From: Verrucomicrobiota bacterium
Lineage (GTDB): Bacteria > Verrucomicrobiota > Kiritimatiellia > RFP12 > UBA1067
DNA: 37,181 nt
Reading direction: 5' to 3'
NCBI GenBank assembly: GCA_016280825.1
Contig: JAEEHL010000042.1
Location: 1 to 37,181, forward strand
The notes beneath the pieces were generated by a model. That model ran no database searches. It was not told the DNA's origin and saw only the letters and a list, made by a program, of their open reading frames with translations. Positions 29,487 to 37,160 of the stretch are shown one piece after another (position 1 is the first letter of the stretch; each line of letters starts with the position of its first letter). The translations under genes and the position numbers were made by a program.

Positions 29487-31091
29487 ATGAACTTGTTTGG
29501 ATGGTTGAAGCGCAGCAAGATGCGGCGCGAGATAATAGTGAATGTCGAGAGGCTCGAGACTCGCGTCGCCGTCGTCGAGAACGGGCGGCTCGAGGAGTTC
29601 ATGGTGGAGCACCCGGAGGAGGAGCGGCTCGTCGGGAGCATCTTCAAGGGCCGCGTCCAGAACCTGGAGAACGACCTTCAGGCCGCGTTCGTCAACATCG
29701 GCCTTGCCAAGAACGCGTTCCTCCACTACTGGGACATGACCCCCGACGCCGACGCCGCCCTCGACGAGGACGACTCCAAGCCGGCGCGCCAGCGCGGCGG
29801 AAGGAAGGCGAACCGCCTGCCGGACGCGGAGATCGCGAAGCGCTTTCCCCCGGGTTCCGAGATAATAGTGCAGGTCACGAAGGGGCCGATTTCGACGAAG
29901 GGCCCCCGCGTCACTGCGAACCTCACGATACCCGGCCGCTACCTCGTGCTTATGCCCGGCGCGAAGGACTCGCACGGCGCCCCGCAGCGCGGCGTCTCGA
30001 AGAAGATCGGCGACGCGAACGAGCGCAAGCGCCTGAAGGCGATACTCGACCGCCTTCCGCTCCCGGAGAACGTGGGGGTCGTCGTGAGGACCGTGGGCGC
30101 AGGCGCGACGGCGCGTGCGTTTGCGCGCGACCTCAGGAACCTGCTGTCGGCCTGGAACGAGATGCAGATGAACATAAAGCGCCTGCGCACGCCATGCTGC
30201 ATCTTCCAGGAGCCCGACCTCTGCGAGCGCGTCGTGCGCGACTGGCTCACCGAGGACATAGACGCGATAGTGATCGACGACGAGCAGAGCTACGAGAAGA
30301 TGCGCGAGTTCGCGGGGTCGATCTCCCGCCGCGCCAAGGGCAAGATACGCCGCTACGACGGCGAAACCGGCATTTTCGAGCACTACGGCGTGGAACGTCA
30401 GCTACATGACGCGTTTCTCCGCCAGGTGCCGCTCAAAAGCGGCGGGTATCTCGTCATCGACGAGACGGAGGCCCTTGTCGCCGTCGACGTCAATACGGGC
30501 CACTACAAGGGCAACGGCTCGCAGGAGGACGCGATCCTCGAAGTGAACCTCGAGGCCGTCGAGGAGGTTGCGCGCCAGCTGCGCCTGAGGAACATCGGCG
30601 GGCTCGTGGTGCTGGACCTCATCGACATGAAGAGCCGCAAGCACCAGCGCGAGGTCTGCCGCGCGCTGAAGGACGCCCTGAAGCGCGACCGCGCGCGCAC
30701 GAACGTCCTGGACATAAGCGAGCTCGGGCTTCTCGAGATGTCACGCCAGCGCCAGGATTCGTCGCTTCTCTCGCAGCTCACCTCGCGCTGCCCTTATTGC
30801 TCCGGCCACGGGCTCGTGAAGTCGCCAATGGCGATATCCATCGAGATACAGCGCAAGCTTGTCACGCTTCTGAAGAAGGCGCAGGCCGAGAAGAACCCGT
30901 TCGAGCCGAAGATCGTGATTGCGCCGCAGGTAATGCAGCGCCTTTGCACGGAGGACGCCGAGATACTCGCCGCCCTGCAGAAGCAGTTTGACACGCGCCT
31001 TACGTTCGTCTCAGAGCTACACCGCCACCCGGAGTCGTTCTCGATACTGAACGCCGAGACGTCGGAGACGCTCTATGCGCAAAAGGGCTGA
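29487..31091 (+). CDS. rng: Ribonuclease E/G family protein
   Basis: GSIFKGRVQNLENDLQAAFVNIG (S1-like), GGYLVIDETEALVAVDVNTG, DLIDMKSRKHQREV, CPYCSGHG. Confidence 0.95.
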   Translation: MNLFGWLKRSKMRREIIVNVERLETRVAVVENGRLEEFMVEHPEEERLVGSIFKGRVQNLENDLQAAFVNIGLAKNAFLHYWDMTPDADAALDEDDSKPARQRGGRKANRLPDAEIAKRFPPGSEIIVQVTKGPISTKGPRVTANLTIPGRYLVLMPGAKDSHGAPQRGVSKKIGDANERKRLKAILDRLPLPENVGVVVRTVGAGATARAFARDLRNLLSAWNEMQMNIKRLRTPCCIFQEPDLCERVVRDWLTEDIDAIVIDDEQSYEKMREFAGSISRRAKGKIRRYDGETGIFEHYGVERQLHDAFLRQVPLKSGGYLVIDETEALVAVDVNTGHYKGNGSQEDAILEVNLEAVEEVARQLRLRNIGGLVVLDLIDMKSRKHQREVCRALKDALKRDRARTNVLDISELGLLEMSRQRQDSSLLSQLTSRCPYCSGHGLVKSPMAISIEIQRKLVTLLKKAQAEKNPFEPKIVIAPQVMQRLCTEDAEILAALQKQFDTRLTFVSELHRHPESFSILNAETSETLYAQKG

Positions 31092-33312
31092 GCCGGTCAG
31101 CCCTGCAGGGGCGCGCCTTGCCGCCGCCGCGCTTGCCGCCTGCGTTGCTCTCCCGTTGGGCGCGGCGGAACAGGGGCCGGTTGACGTGCGCGTCCGCCAG
31201 ACACCTGCCGGCCCCGCCGTCTTCGTCAACGGCGCGGCAGTTTCGCCGCGCTTCTTCTACGGCTCGCCTCCGTGCCTCTGCCCGATATCGGACGTAAGGC
31301 CCAGGGAATACACGATACCCTTCAAGGCCGAGGAAGACACCGAGTCGTGCACGGTCAGAATTGATGGCTTCGACGACGACGCGCCATTGTGGTTCTCGCT
31401 CGCGCGCCTCGTTGACGTGACGACGGGCGAGGAGGTGGCGCTCCATAAAGACGGCGAAGAGGAGCGTACGCGGCATTTCGCAAGGGCCGGCCTAAAGCTC
31501 CTGAAGGGCCACGGCTACAGGTTCTCCGTCACCCACCGCGCCGCGCACTTCAGGACGTATTTCACGCATGAAGTCTCGTTCACGGATCCGGGCGGCGTGA
31601 AGAAGGTTCTGCCTCTTCCCTACGGCGACACGCTCTGCGACACGGTGCGCCTCGCGGCGAAGGAAGGCGTAAGGTTCATTACGTTCTCTACCGACACTTC
31701 CTGGGGCTGCGAAGGCTGGTGGGCGCCGCCCGGGAAGCCGCCTGCGTACGGCCGCATAGACGAGATGTGCGAGCGGATCGTCGCGGCGAACAAGGCCGCG
31801 CTTCTCGTTCCTAGGGTGAAGGTAGATGCGCCCGGCTGGATGCTCGAGCAGGACCCCTCAATTAAGATGAAGTTTGACGCGGGCTACACGATAGGCATGT
31901 CGTCGATTTCCGCAAGGCCCTACAGAAAGGCGGCCTGCGCAGAGGTGGAGCGGCTCGTTCGCCATCTGCGCGAGAAGTTCCCCGGGAACTTCGCAGGCAT
32001 CCATCTCTCCGGCCAGAACTCCGCCGAATGGTTCTACATGATGTCGCAGAGCGGGGAGCTTTCCGGCTACGACGTCCATACAAGGGACGCCTTCAGGGAA
32101 TATCTTGCGGCACATGGCGAAGAGGGCGCGGCAACTGCCGAAGTGCCTGCCGCGCAGGAGAGAAGGGCGCAGCGCCCGGACGGAAGGCTCGATCCCGTGC
32201 GCGACAGGCGGCTCGCGCTCTTCGGCGAATTCCGCCAGGAGGAAATGGCCTCGTTCCTCTGCGAGCTTGGCGCTTCCGTGCGCAAGGGCTCGGGCGGCGG
32301 CGTCCTGTCGCTCTTCTTCTACGGCTATACATGGGAGCTTGGCGCGGTAAAAGCGGGCGCGGCGGAAACGGGGCACTTTCACATGGGCCGCCTAATGCAG
32401 CGCGCCCGTCCGTTCATCGACGGGTTTTCCGCCCCGATAAGCTATACCGACCGTGGCTGGCCCGGCTCCATGCCGGTGATGGCCGCGGCGGAAAGCGTCA
32501 TGCGCAACGGCTATCTATGGATAGACGAGGACGACACGCGCACGCACCTCGAGGACCTGTGGTCGTTCCCGGTGAGCATCGGCGGATACACAAACGATTC
32601 GCCCGCCGTCACGCGCAACATGCTCATGCGCAACGCGGCGTTTGCGATTCTGCGCGGCTACGGCGACTGGTGGATGGATCTCTGCGGCCACGGCTGGTTC
32701 CGCGACGACGACATATGGAAGATACGAAAAGACCTCCGTCCGCTCGAAAGGGCGATGAAGAACCGCCGCGGAATGTACTCGCCCGAGATTGCCGTAGTAG
32801 TGGACGAGGAAAGCCTGATGATGAACGGCTGGGGCTCGGCAAGGCACGTCGCGCCGTTCCTGCGCAGGGACGGCTTTTCGGTTTGCGGCGCGCCGTGCGG
32901 CCAGTATCTACTGGGCGACGTTTTGAAAAATCCTCCTGCCGCGAAGCTCGTCTTTGTCGCGTACGCGAGAGACTTGTCGCAGGAGCAAAGGAAGGGCCTT
33001 GACGCAATCGCGCGGGCTGGCGCGCTTGTCTTCGAGGCAAAGGCGCCGAACGACCTTAAGGCCGGGAGAATTGCCGAGATTGCGAGAAAGGCGGGAGTGC
33101 ATCTCTATTCGGCGCCGGGCGATGCGGTCGTATGCGCGGCGGAAGGATTCGTCGCAGTGCAGGCGAGAAGGGCAGGACCGTTAAAACTCGATTTCGGCGC
33201 TTGTCTCCGCGCAGTCGATATCGTGAGTGGAGAGGAATTTCGCGAATGCGGCCCCGCCACCGTCAACTTCGCCCTCGGCGAAACCCGCCTTTTTGTTCTG
33301 TTAGACAGTTAA
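31075..33312 (+). CDS. Secreted hypothetical protein, probably TIM-barrel glycoside hydrolase-like
   Basis: Signal peptide RLAAAALAACVALPLGAAEQ; NFAGIHLSGQNSAEWF and FIDGFSAPISYTDRGWPG resemble clan A beta-galactosidase-like proteins. 17-nt overlap with rng. Confidence 0.6.
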   Translation: MRKRAEPVSPAGARLAAAALAACVALPLGAAEQGPVDVRVRQTPAGPAVFVNGAAVSPRFFYGSPPCLCPISDVRPREYTIPFKAEEDTESCTVRIDGFDDDAPLWFSLARLVDVTTGEEVALHKDGEEERTRHFARAGLKLLKGHGYRFSVTHRAAHFRTYFTHEVSFTDPGGVKKVLPLPYGDTLCDTVRLAAKEGVRFITFSTDTSWGCEGWWAPPGKPPAYGRIDEMCERIVAANKAALLVPRVKVDAPGWMLEQDPSIKMKFDAGYTIGMSSISARPYRKAACAEVERLVRHLREKFPGNFAGIHLSGQNSAEWFYMMSQSGELSGYDVHTRDAFREYLAAHGEEGAATAEVPAAQERRAQRPDGRLDPVRDRRLALFGEFRQEEMASFLCELGASVRKGSGGGVLSLFFYGYTWELGAVKAGAAETGHFHMGRLMQRARPFIDGFSAPISYTDRGWPGSMPVMAAAESVMRNGYLWIDEDDTRTHLEDLWSFPVSIGGYTNDSPAVTRNMLMRNAAFAILRGYGDWWMDLCGHGWFRDDDIWKIRKDLRPLERAMKNRRGMYSPEIAVVVDEESLMMNGWGSARHVAPFLRRDGFSVCGAPCGQYLLGDVLKNPPAAKLVFVAYARDLSQEQRKGLDAIARAGALVFEAKAPNDLKAGRIAEIARKAGVHLYSAPGDAVVCAAEGFVAVQARRAGPLKLDFGACLRAVDIVSGEEFRECGPATVNFALGETRLFVLLDS

Positions 33313-33317
33313 GGACG

Positions 33318-34556
33318 ATGACAAGCAAAACCTACTGTGGCAATCTACTGCGGCGCATGAACCTGTTGGCCTTCGGAAAACAAGTGATGACAGCGGTGCT
33401 AATGTGCCTGGCTATCGCATGTGCTTTTCCGCTGTTTGCGGAATCGGGGGCAGCATGGCAGCAGGCCGACTTCGCCGCGGAGCTCTACCGACATACGACG
33501 AAGAATCCAGGCGAGAACGTCGTGATATCTCCCTGGAGCGTGGCGAACCTCTTTGCGCTCCTGCAGACTGGCGCGAGGGGCGACACGGCGAAAGGAATCT
33601 CCTCCGCGCTGCGGCTCGGCGCCCTCGGCGACGGAAGCTTCAGCGCGGCAAAGACCTTCCGCGAAGCCCGCGCAGACCTCGCATGCGCGACAAACAAGGA
33701 TGTAGTGCTGGAACTCTCCGATTCGCTCTGGCTTGCCACGGGCTTCAGGATCAACCCGGAATTCGCCGCCCTCGCCGGCGACGCGTTCGACGCCGAGATA
33801 CGCTCGACGGAAATGGGCGCGAAAGGCCGCACGACCATCAACGCCTTTGTAAAGGACAAGACCCACGGCCGCATCGGAAACCTCATCGAGCCTCCTGCCC
33901 TCAACAGCCGGGACACATGCCTCGTCGCAGTCGACACCGTATACCTAAAGGCACAATGGCAGGTCCCCTTCATGAAGAGCGCCACCCGCGAGCGTGACTT
34001 CCACGCGGCGGACGGCGACTCGAAAGCCCCATTCCTCCACTCAACGCGCCATGTGGAAATCCTCGACGCCCCCGAATGCGCCGCGCTGCGCCTCCCTTAC
34101 CGGTCCAGCAGTTTGGAAATGCTCGTCGTCCTGCCATCCGGGTCCAACACGCTCGCGGAAGTCGAGGCGAAGCTCTCCGCCAAGTGGCTTGACCGCCTCG
34201 CCGCCGCGCCTTGGCGCGGCAGGGCGGATATTGCACTTCCAAAATTCGACCTCGGCAGCGAACACGACCTCAAGCCCATCCTCGCGCCAATGGGCATGGA
34301 CGCGGCGTTCGACCCGACAAGGGCTGACTTCGGCAATATCGCGCCCGGCCGCCTTTACATCAGCACGGCCATGCAGAAGGCCAATGTCACGGTTGACGAA
34401 GATGGCACCGAAGCGTCGGCGGCGGCATACGCAGTCATGCAAAGAGGCGGCGTCCGGCGACTGCGCTCATTTATTGCCGACAGGCCGTTCCTCTTCCTGA
34501 TCCGAGAGACCAGAACCGGCATAGTCCTCTTTCTCGGTCGCGTGGCAAAACCATAA
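33318..34556 (+). CDS. Secreted serpin (serine protease inhibitor)
   Basis: NVVISPWSVANLFALLQTGARGDT, TINAFVKDKTHGRIGNLI, VAVDTVYLKAQWQVPF, KANVTVDEDGTEASAAAYAV hinge, DRPFLFLIRETRTGIVLFLGRV. Confidence 0.94.
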   Translation: MTSKTYCGNLLRRMNLLAFGKQVMTAVLMCLAIACAFPLFAESGAAWQQADFAAELYRHTTKNPGENVVISPWSVANLFALLQTGARGDTAKGISSALRLGALGDGSFSAAKTFREARADLACATNKDVVLELSDSLWLATGFRINPEFAALAGDAFDAEIRSTEMGAKGRTTINAFVKDKTHGRIGNLIEPPALNSRDTCLVAVDTVYLKAQWQVPFMKSATRERDFHAADGDSKAPFLHSTRHVEILDAPECAALRLPYRSSSLEMLVVLPSGSNTLAEVEAKLSAKWLDRLAAAPWRGRADIALPKFDLGSEHDLKPILAPMGMDAAFDPTRADFGNIAPGRLYISTAMQKANVTVDEDGTEASAAAYAVMQRGGVRRLRSFIADRPFLFLIRETRTGIVLFLGRVAKP

Positions 34557-34573
34557 TGACCGCCAGAAAACTT

Positions 34574-34586
34574 GGGGACAGACCCC
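34574..34586. repeat. GGGGACAGACCCC motif (REP-like)
   Basis: Reverse complement GGGGTCTGTCCCC; related motifs at 37044-37056 and 37146-37158. Confidence 0.6.
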
Positions 34587-34816
34587 GCGACTACGCAAGC
34601 AATCTGCATAATATTCGCCTGTTATCCAAGAATAATACGACATTTCAAAATGGATACTTGGAGACCCTCGCATTTCTGCTTGCGGCGTTGTCGCGAATTG
34701 CCTTGCTCTTTGCGGACTTCGCGCGAGATAAAAACCGCCGCGCCTTAAGGTTGGTTGCTTTCGCTTCTGGAAGTTCTGGAGTCTATGAGTCTCCAAGACT
34801 CCTAGAGGCGCATCGT

Positions 34817-34875
34817 CAACTAACCGAACAGGAAGGCCCCAACTAACCGAACGAAATGCCATCAACTAACCGAAC
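34817..34875. repeat. Three iterons CAACTAACCGAAC at 23-bp period
   Basis: Exact 13-mers at 34817-34829, 34840-34852, 34863-34875. Confidence 0.92.
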
Positions 34876-34877
34876 AG

Positions 34878-34906
34878 TTGCGGAGTGATTGGGATTATGC
34901 TATAAT
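34878..34906 (+). promoter_or_regulatory. Promoter of ATPase gene, apparently leaderless
   Basis: TTGCGG-N17-TATAAT with TGC extended -10; ATG begins 7 nt after the end of the -10. Confidence 0.7.
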
Positions 34907-34912
34907 ATTGCC

Positions 34913-36193
34913 ATGAATACCTATAAAAAGCGAATATTGGATTCAGTCATAACACGGCGTTTAAAGACCTCTGGTGCCATACTGCTTGAAGGCATAAAAT
35001 GGTGCGGCAAGACGACCACTTGCGAGCAGTTGTCTCATAGCGTGATTTACATGGACGAGCCGGAAAAGCGTGATCATAACATGCTGATGGCGCGGATTCG
35101 TCCGTCTGAGATACTGGACGGTGAAGCTCCAAGGCTTATTGACGAATGGCAGATTGCACCAGTTCTTTGGGATGCGATTCGATACAGGGTTGACCATGGC
35201 GACGGCCGAGGGCTTTTTCTGCTGACAGGTTCTGCCGTTCCAGTTGACGAAGACGAGATCAAGCACAGCGGGACGGGGCGCTTCGCCTGGGTGAGAATGC
35301 GGACGATGTCGCTTTTCGAGTCGGGGGAGTCGTCCGGCGAAGTGTCCCTGGGGGCGCTATTCGAGGGAAAAGACTGTACGGGCGCGCATCCCGCTATTTC
35401 GCAGCTTCCAGACGTTGCGACGGCGGTTTGTCGCGGCGGATGGCCTGCCGCCTGCGAACTGAAAGGCGAAGAGGCGTTTGACCCGGCTTTCGACTATCTG
35501 GATGCGGTGGTCAAGAAGGACATTTCAAGGGTGGACGGAGTTGCCCGCAACGAAGACCGCGCGCGGCGGATCATGCGCTCGTACGCGCGCCTTCAGGGAA
35601 CCCAATCCTCGGCGTCGGTCATAAACGCCGACCTTGCGGCGAACGAGGCCGGTTCATTTGACGACGACACGGTGTATTCGTATCTGAACGCGCTCAAGGG
35701 CATATTCGCAGTCGAGGACATGCCGGCGTGGTGCCCGAACCTTCGCTGCAAGACGCCTGTCCGGACTTCCGACACTCGGTATTTCTCCGACCCTTCCATT
35801 GCGACTTCTGCATTGCGAATAGGGCCGAAGGGGCTGATGGAAGACCTCAACACCTTTGGGTTCCTGTTCGAGACGATGGCAATGCGCGACCTGCGCGTTT
35901 ATGCCGATGCGCATTTGGGTGATGTCCGCCGCTACCACGACGCGAGCGGACTGGAGTGCGATGCTGTGGTGTCCCTGCGCGACGGCCGGTATGGCCTTGT
36001 AGAAGTGAAGCTGGGAGGTGCGCCGCTTATCGAGCGCGGGGCGGAGGCACTTCGGAAACTCGCGTCGCGCCTCGATACGACGACGATGGCGAAACCGTCG
36101 TTCCTGATGGTGCTGACTGCCGTCGGCGACTGTGCATACACAAGACCTGATGACGGAGTCGTCGTCTGCCCGATAGGTTGCCTGAGGGATTGA
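34913..36193 (+). CDS. ATP-binding protein, AAA_14/DUF4143 type
   Basis: Walker A LLEGIKWCGKTTT, PRLIDEWQIAPVLWDAIRYRVD, LLTGSAVP, C-terminal VSLRDGRYGLVEVKLGG (nuclease-like fold segment). Confidence 0.92.
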   Translation: MNTYKKRILDSVITRRLKTSGAILLEGIKWCGKTTTCEQLSHSVIYMDEPEKRDHNMLMARIRPSEILDGEAPRLIDEWQIAPVLWDAIRYRVDHGDGRGLFLLTGSAVPVDEDEIKHSGTGRFAWVRMRTMSLFESGESSGEVSLGALFEGKDCTGAHPAISQLPDVATAVCRGGWPAACELKGEEAFDPAFDYLDAVVKKDISRVDGVARNEDRARRIMRSYARLQGTQSSASVINADLAANEAGSFDDDTVYSYLNALKGIFAVEDMPAWCPNLRCKTPVRTSDTRYFSDPSIATSALRIGPKGLMEDLNTFGFLFETMAMRDLRVYADAHLGDVRRYHDASGLECDAVVSLRDGRYGLVEVKLGGAPLIERGAEALRKLASRLDTTTMAKPSFLMVLTAVGDCAYTRPDDGVVVCPIGCLRD

Positions 36194-36241
36194 AGACGCC
36201 TTTTTACGCGGCAGCGGCGGTTTGATAAACAAGGAGGGGAA

Positions 36242-36337
36242 ATGAGAAAGACGCTGATGATTGCCTGCCTTCTGTCCTTTGCGGCGATGTGCGGATGCAG
36301 GACGGCTCCCACGCCAGAAGAGAGGTCTGATGAATAA
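36242..36337 (+). CDS. 31-aa lipoprotein/secreted peptide-like ORF
   Basis: AAGGAGGGGAA RBS then ATG: MRKTLMIACLLSFAAMCGCRTAPTPEERSDE*. Below the ORF-track length cut-off. Confidence 0.55.
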   Translation: MRKTLMIACLLSFAAMCGCRTAPTPEERSDE

Positions 36338-36352
36338 CGGCAAGATGGAGTA

Positions 36353-36901
36353 ATGATCATGAGATTGATGACTTTAGGCATTGTAGCCGCGGTAGTTGCG
36401 GTGTTGTCGTTGCTAGTCTGTCGCAAAGTTGCTAATGCGAATCGGCCATACAGTTGTGCGGTAGAGTGCACGCTGAGAGGAGATGAATATACTGAGGCTT
36501 TTAAGGGCATGGTCTATCGCGGTTCGGTCGAAGATGCACGAAGGTTGGCGCACCATTATGATCTTGTGGATTCTCCTCCAGGACGGGGCAGTCTATGCAG
36601 CCTAATAATCGGATGCATCGGGAACGACGTCGACGTCCGCAATTGGACTGTTGAGCGAATGTATGGCAGCAAGGACTTTGCGACGGGAGCTTGGATCAAG
36701 AAAATCGAGAAGGTTGTGCCCGACGGCGAATCTTGGTTTTATGTCGCATACGCCCATCTGGCTGACGAGGTGGCCGCTGGAACGAACAATACCGCCATCC
36801 TTAAGATGCAGACTTCACTGCGAGAGAGGGGCGTTGCGGAAAGCATCTGCGATGTCGAGAGAATGGCTGCAGTGCTTAAGTCTGATGATCCAGTCAAGTG
36901 A
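36353..36901 (+). CDS. Hypothetical protein with N-terminal membrane anchor
   Basis: MRLMTLGIVAAVVAVLSLLVC hydrophobic segment followed by a soluble domain; no family recognised. Confidence 0.6.
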   Translation: MIMRLMTLGIVAAVVAVLSLLVCRKVANANRPYSCAVECTLRGDEYTEAFKGMVYRGSVEDARRLAHHYDLVDSPPGRGSLCSLIIGCIGNDVDVRNWTVERMYGSKDFATGAWIKKIEKVVPDGESWFYVAYAHLADEVAAGTNNTAILKMQTSLRERGVAESICDVERMAAVLKSDDPVK

Positions 36902-36926
36902 TTCTCTTTATTTCCAACCCGTTAGA

Positions 36927-36932
36927 TATAAT
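36927..36932 (+). promoter_or_regulatory. Candidate -10 box TATAAT
   Basis: GTTAGATATAATACGCGGCATGAG; ATG 7 nt downstream of the -10, no good -35. Confidence 0.35.
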
Positions 36933-37043
36933 ACGCGGCATGAGACGTTGCAGAGCAGATTTTCCTAACCGCTGCTGTCACCTGACAAGCCGCGTCGCCC
37001 ACCGCGCGTTTGAAGGAGTGCAGGCGGCGAATCGGAGAAATTT

Positions 37044-37160
37044 GGGGCCTGTCCCCAGCCGTTGGTTAGGTGGTTCGGTAGTTAGGTGGTTAGGTAGTTG
37101 CGCAAACCCGCAGCCCGAGACCCTCGCCCCGAGGCCCGAAAACGAGGGTCTTGTCCCCAA
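37044..37160. repeat. REP-like region: two GGGG-N5-CCCC-type motifs, (GTTAGGTG)n-like octads, and an inverted repeat
   Basis: GGGGCCTGTCCCC 37044-37056; octads 37065-37096; AGACCCTCG 37118-37126 / CGAGGGTCT 37143-37151; AGGGTCTTGTCCCC 37145-37158. Confidence 0.65.

Noticed and set aside
33132-33317. N-terminal extension of the serpin ORF
   Set aside because: Overlaps the end of the GH-like gene; the serpin signal peptide follows a start at 33318 or 33360.
34556-34846. 96-aa ORF
   Set aside because: Runs through the REP-like motif, inverted repeat and first iteron; no domain and likely chance.
34817-34875. CRISPR array
   Set aside because: Only three 13-bp repeats with 10-bp spacers and no cas genes; fits iterons better.
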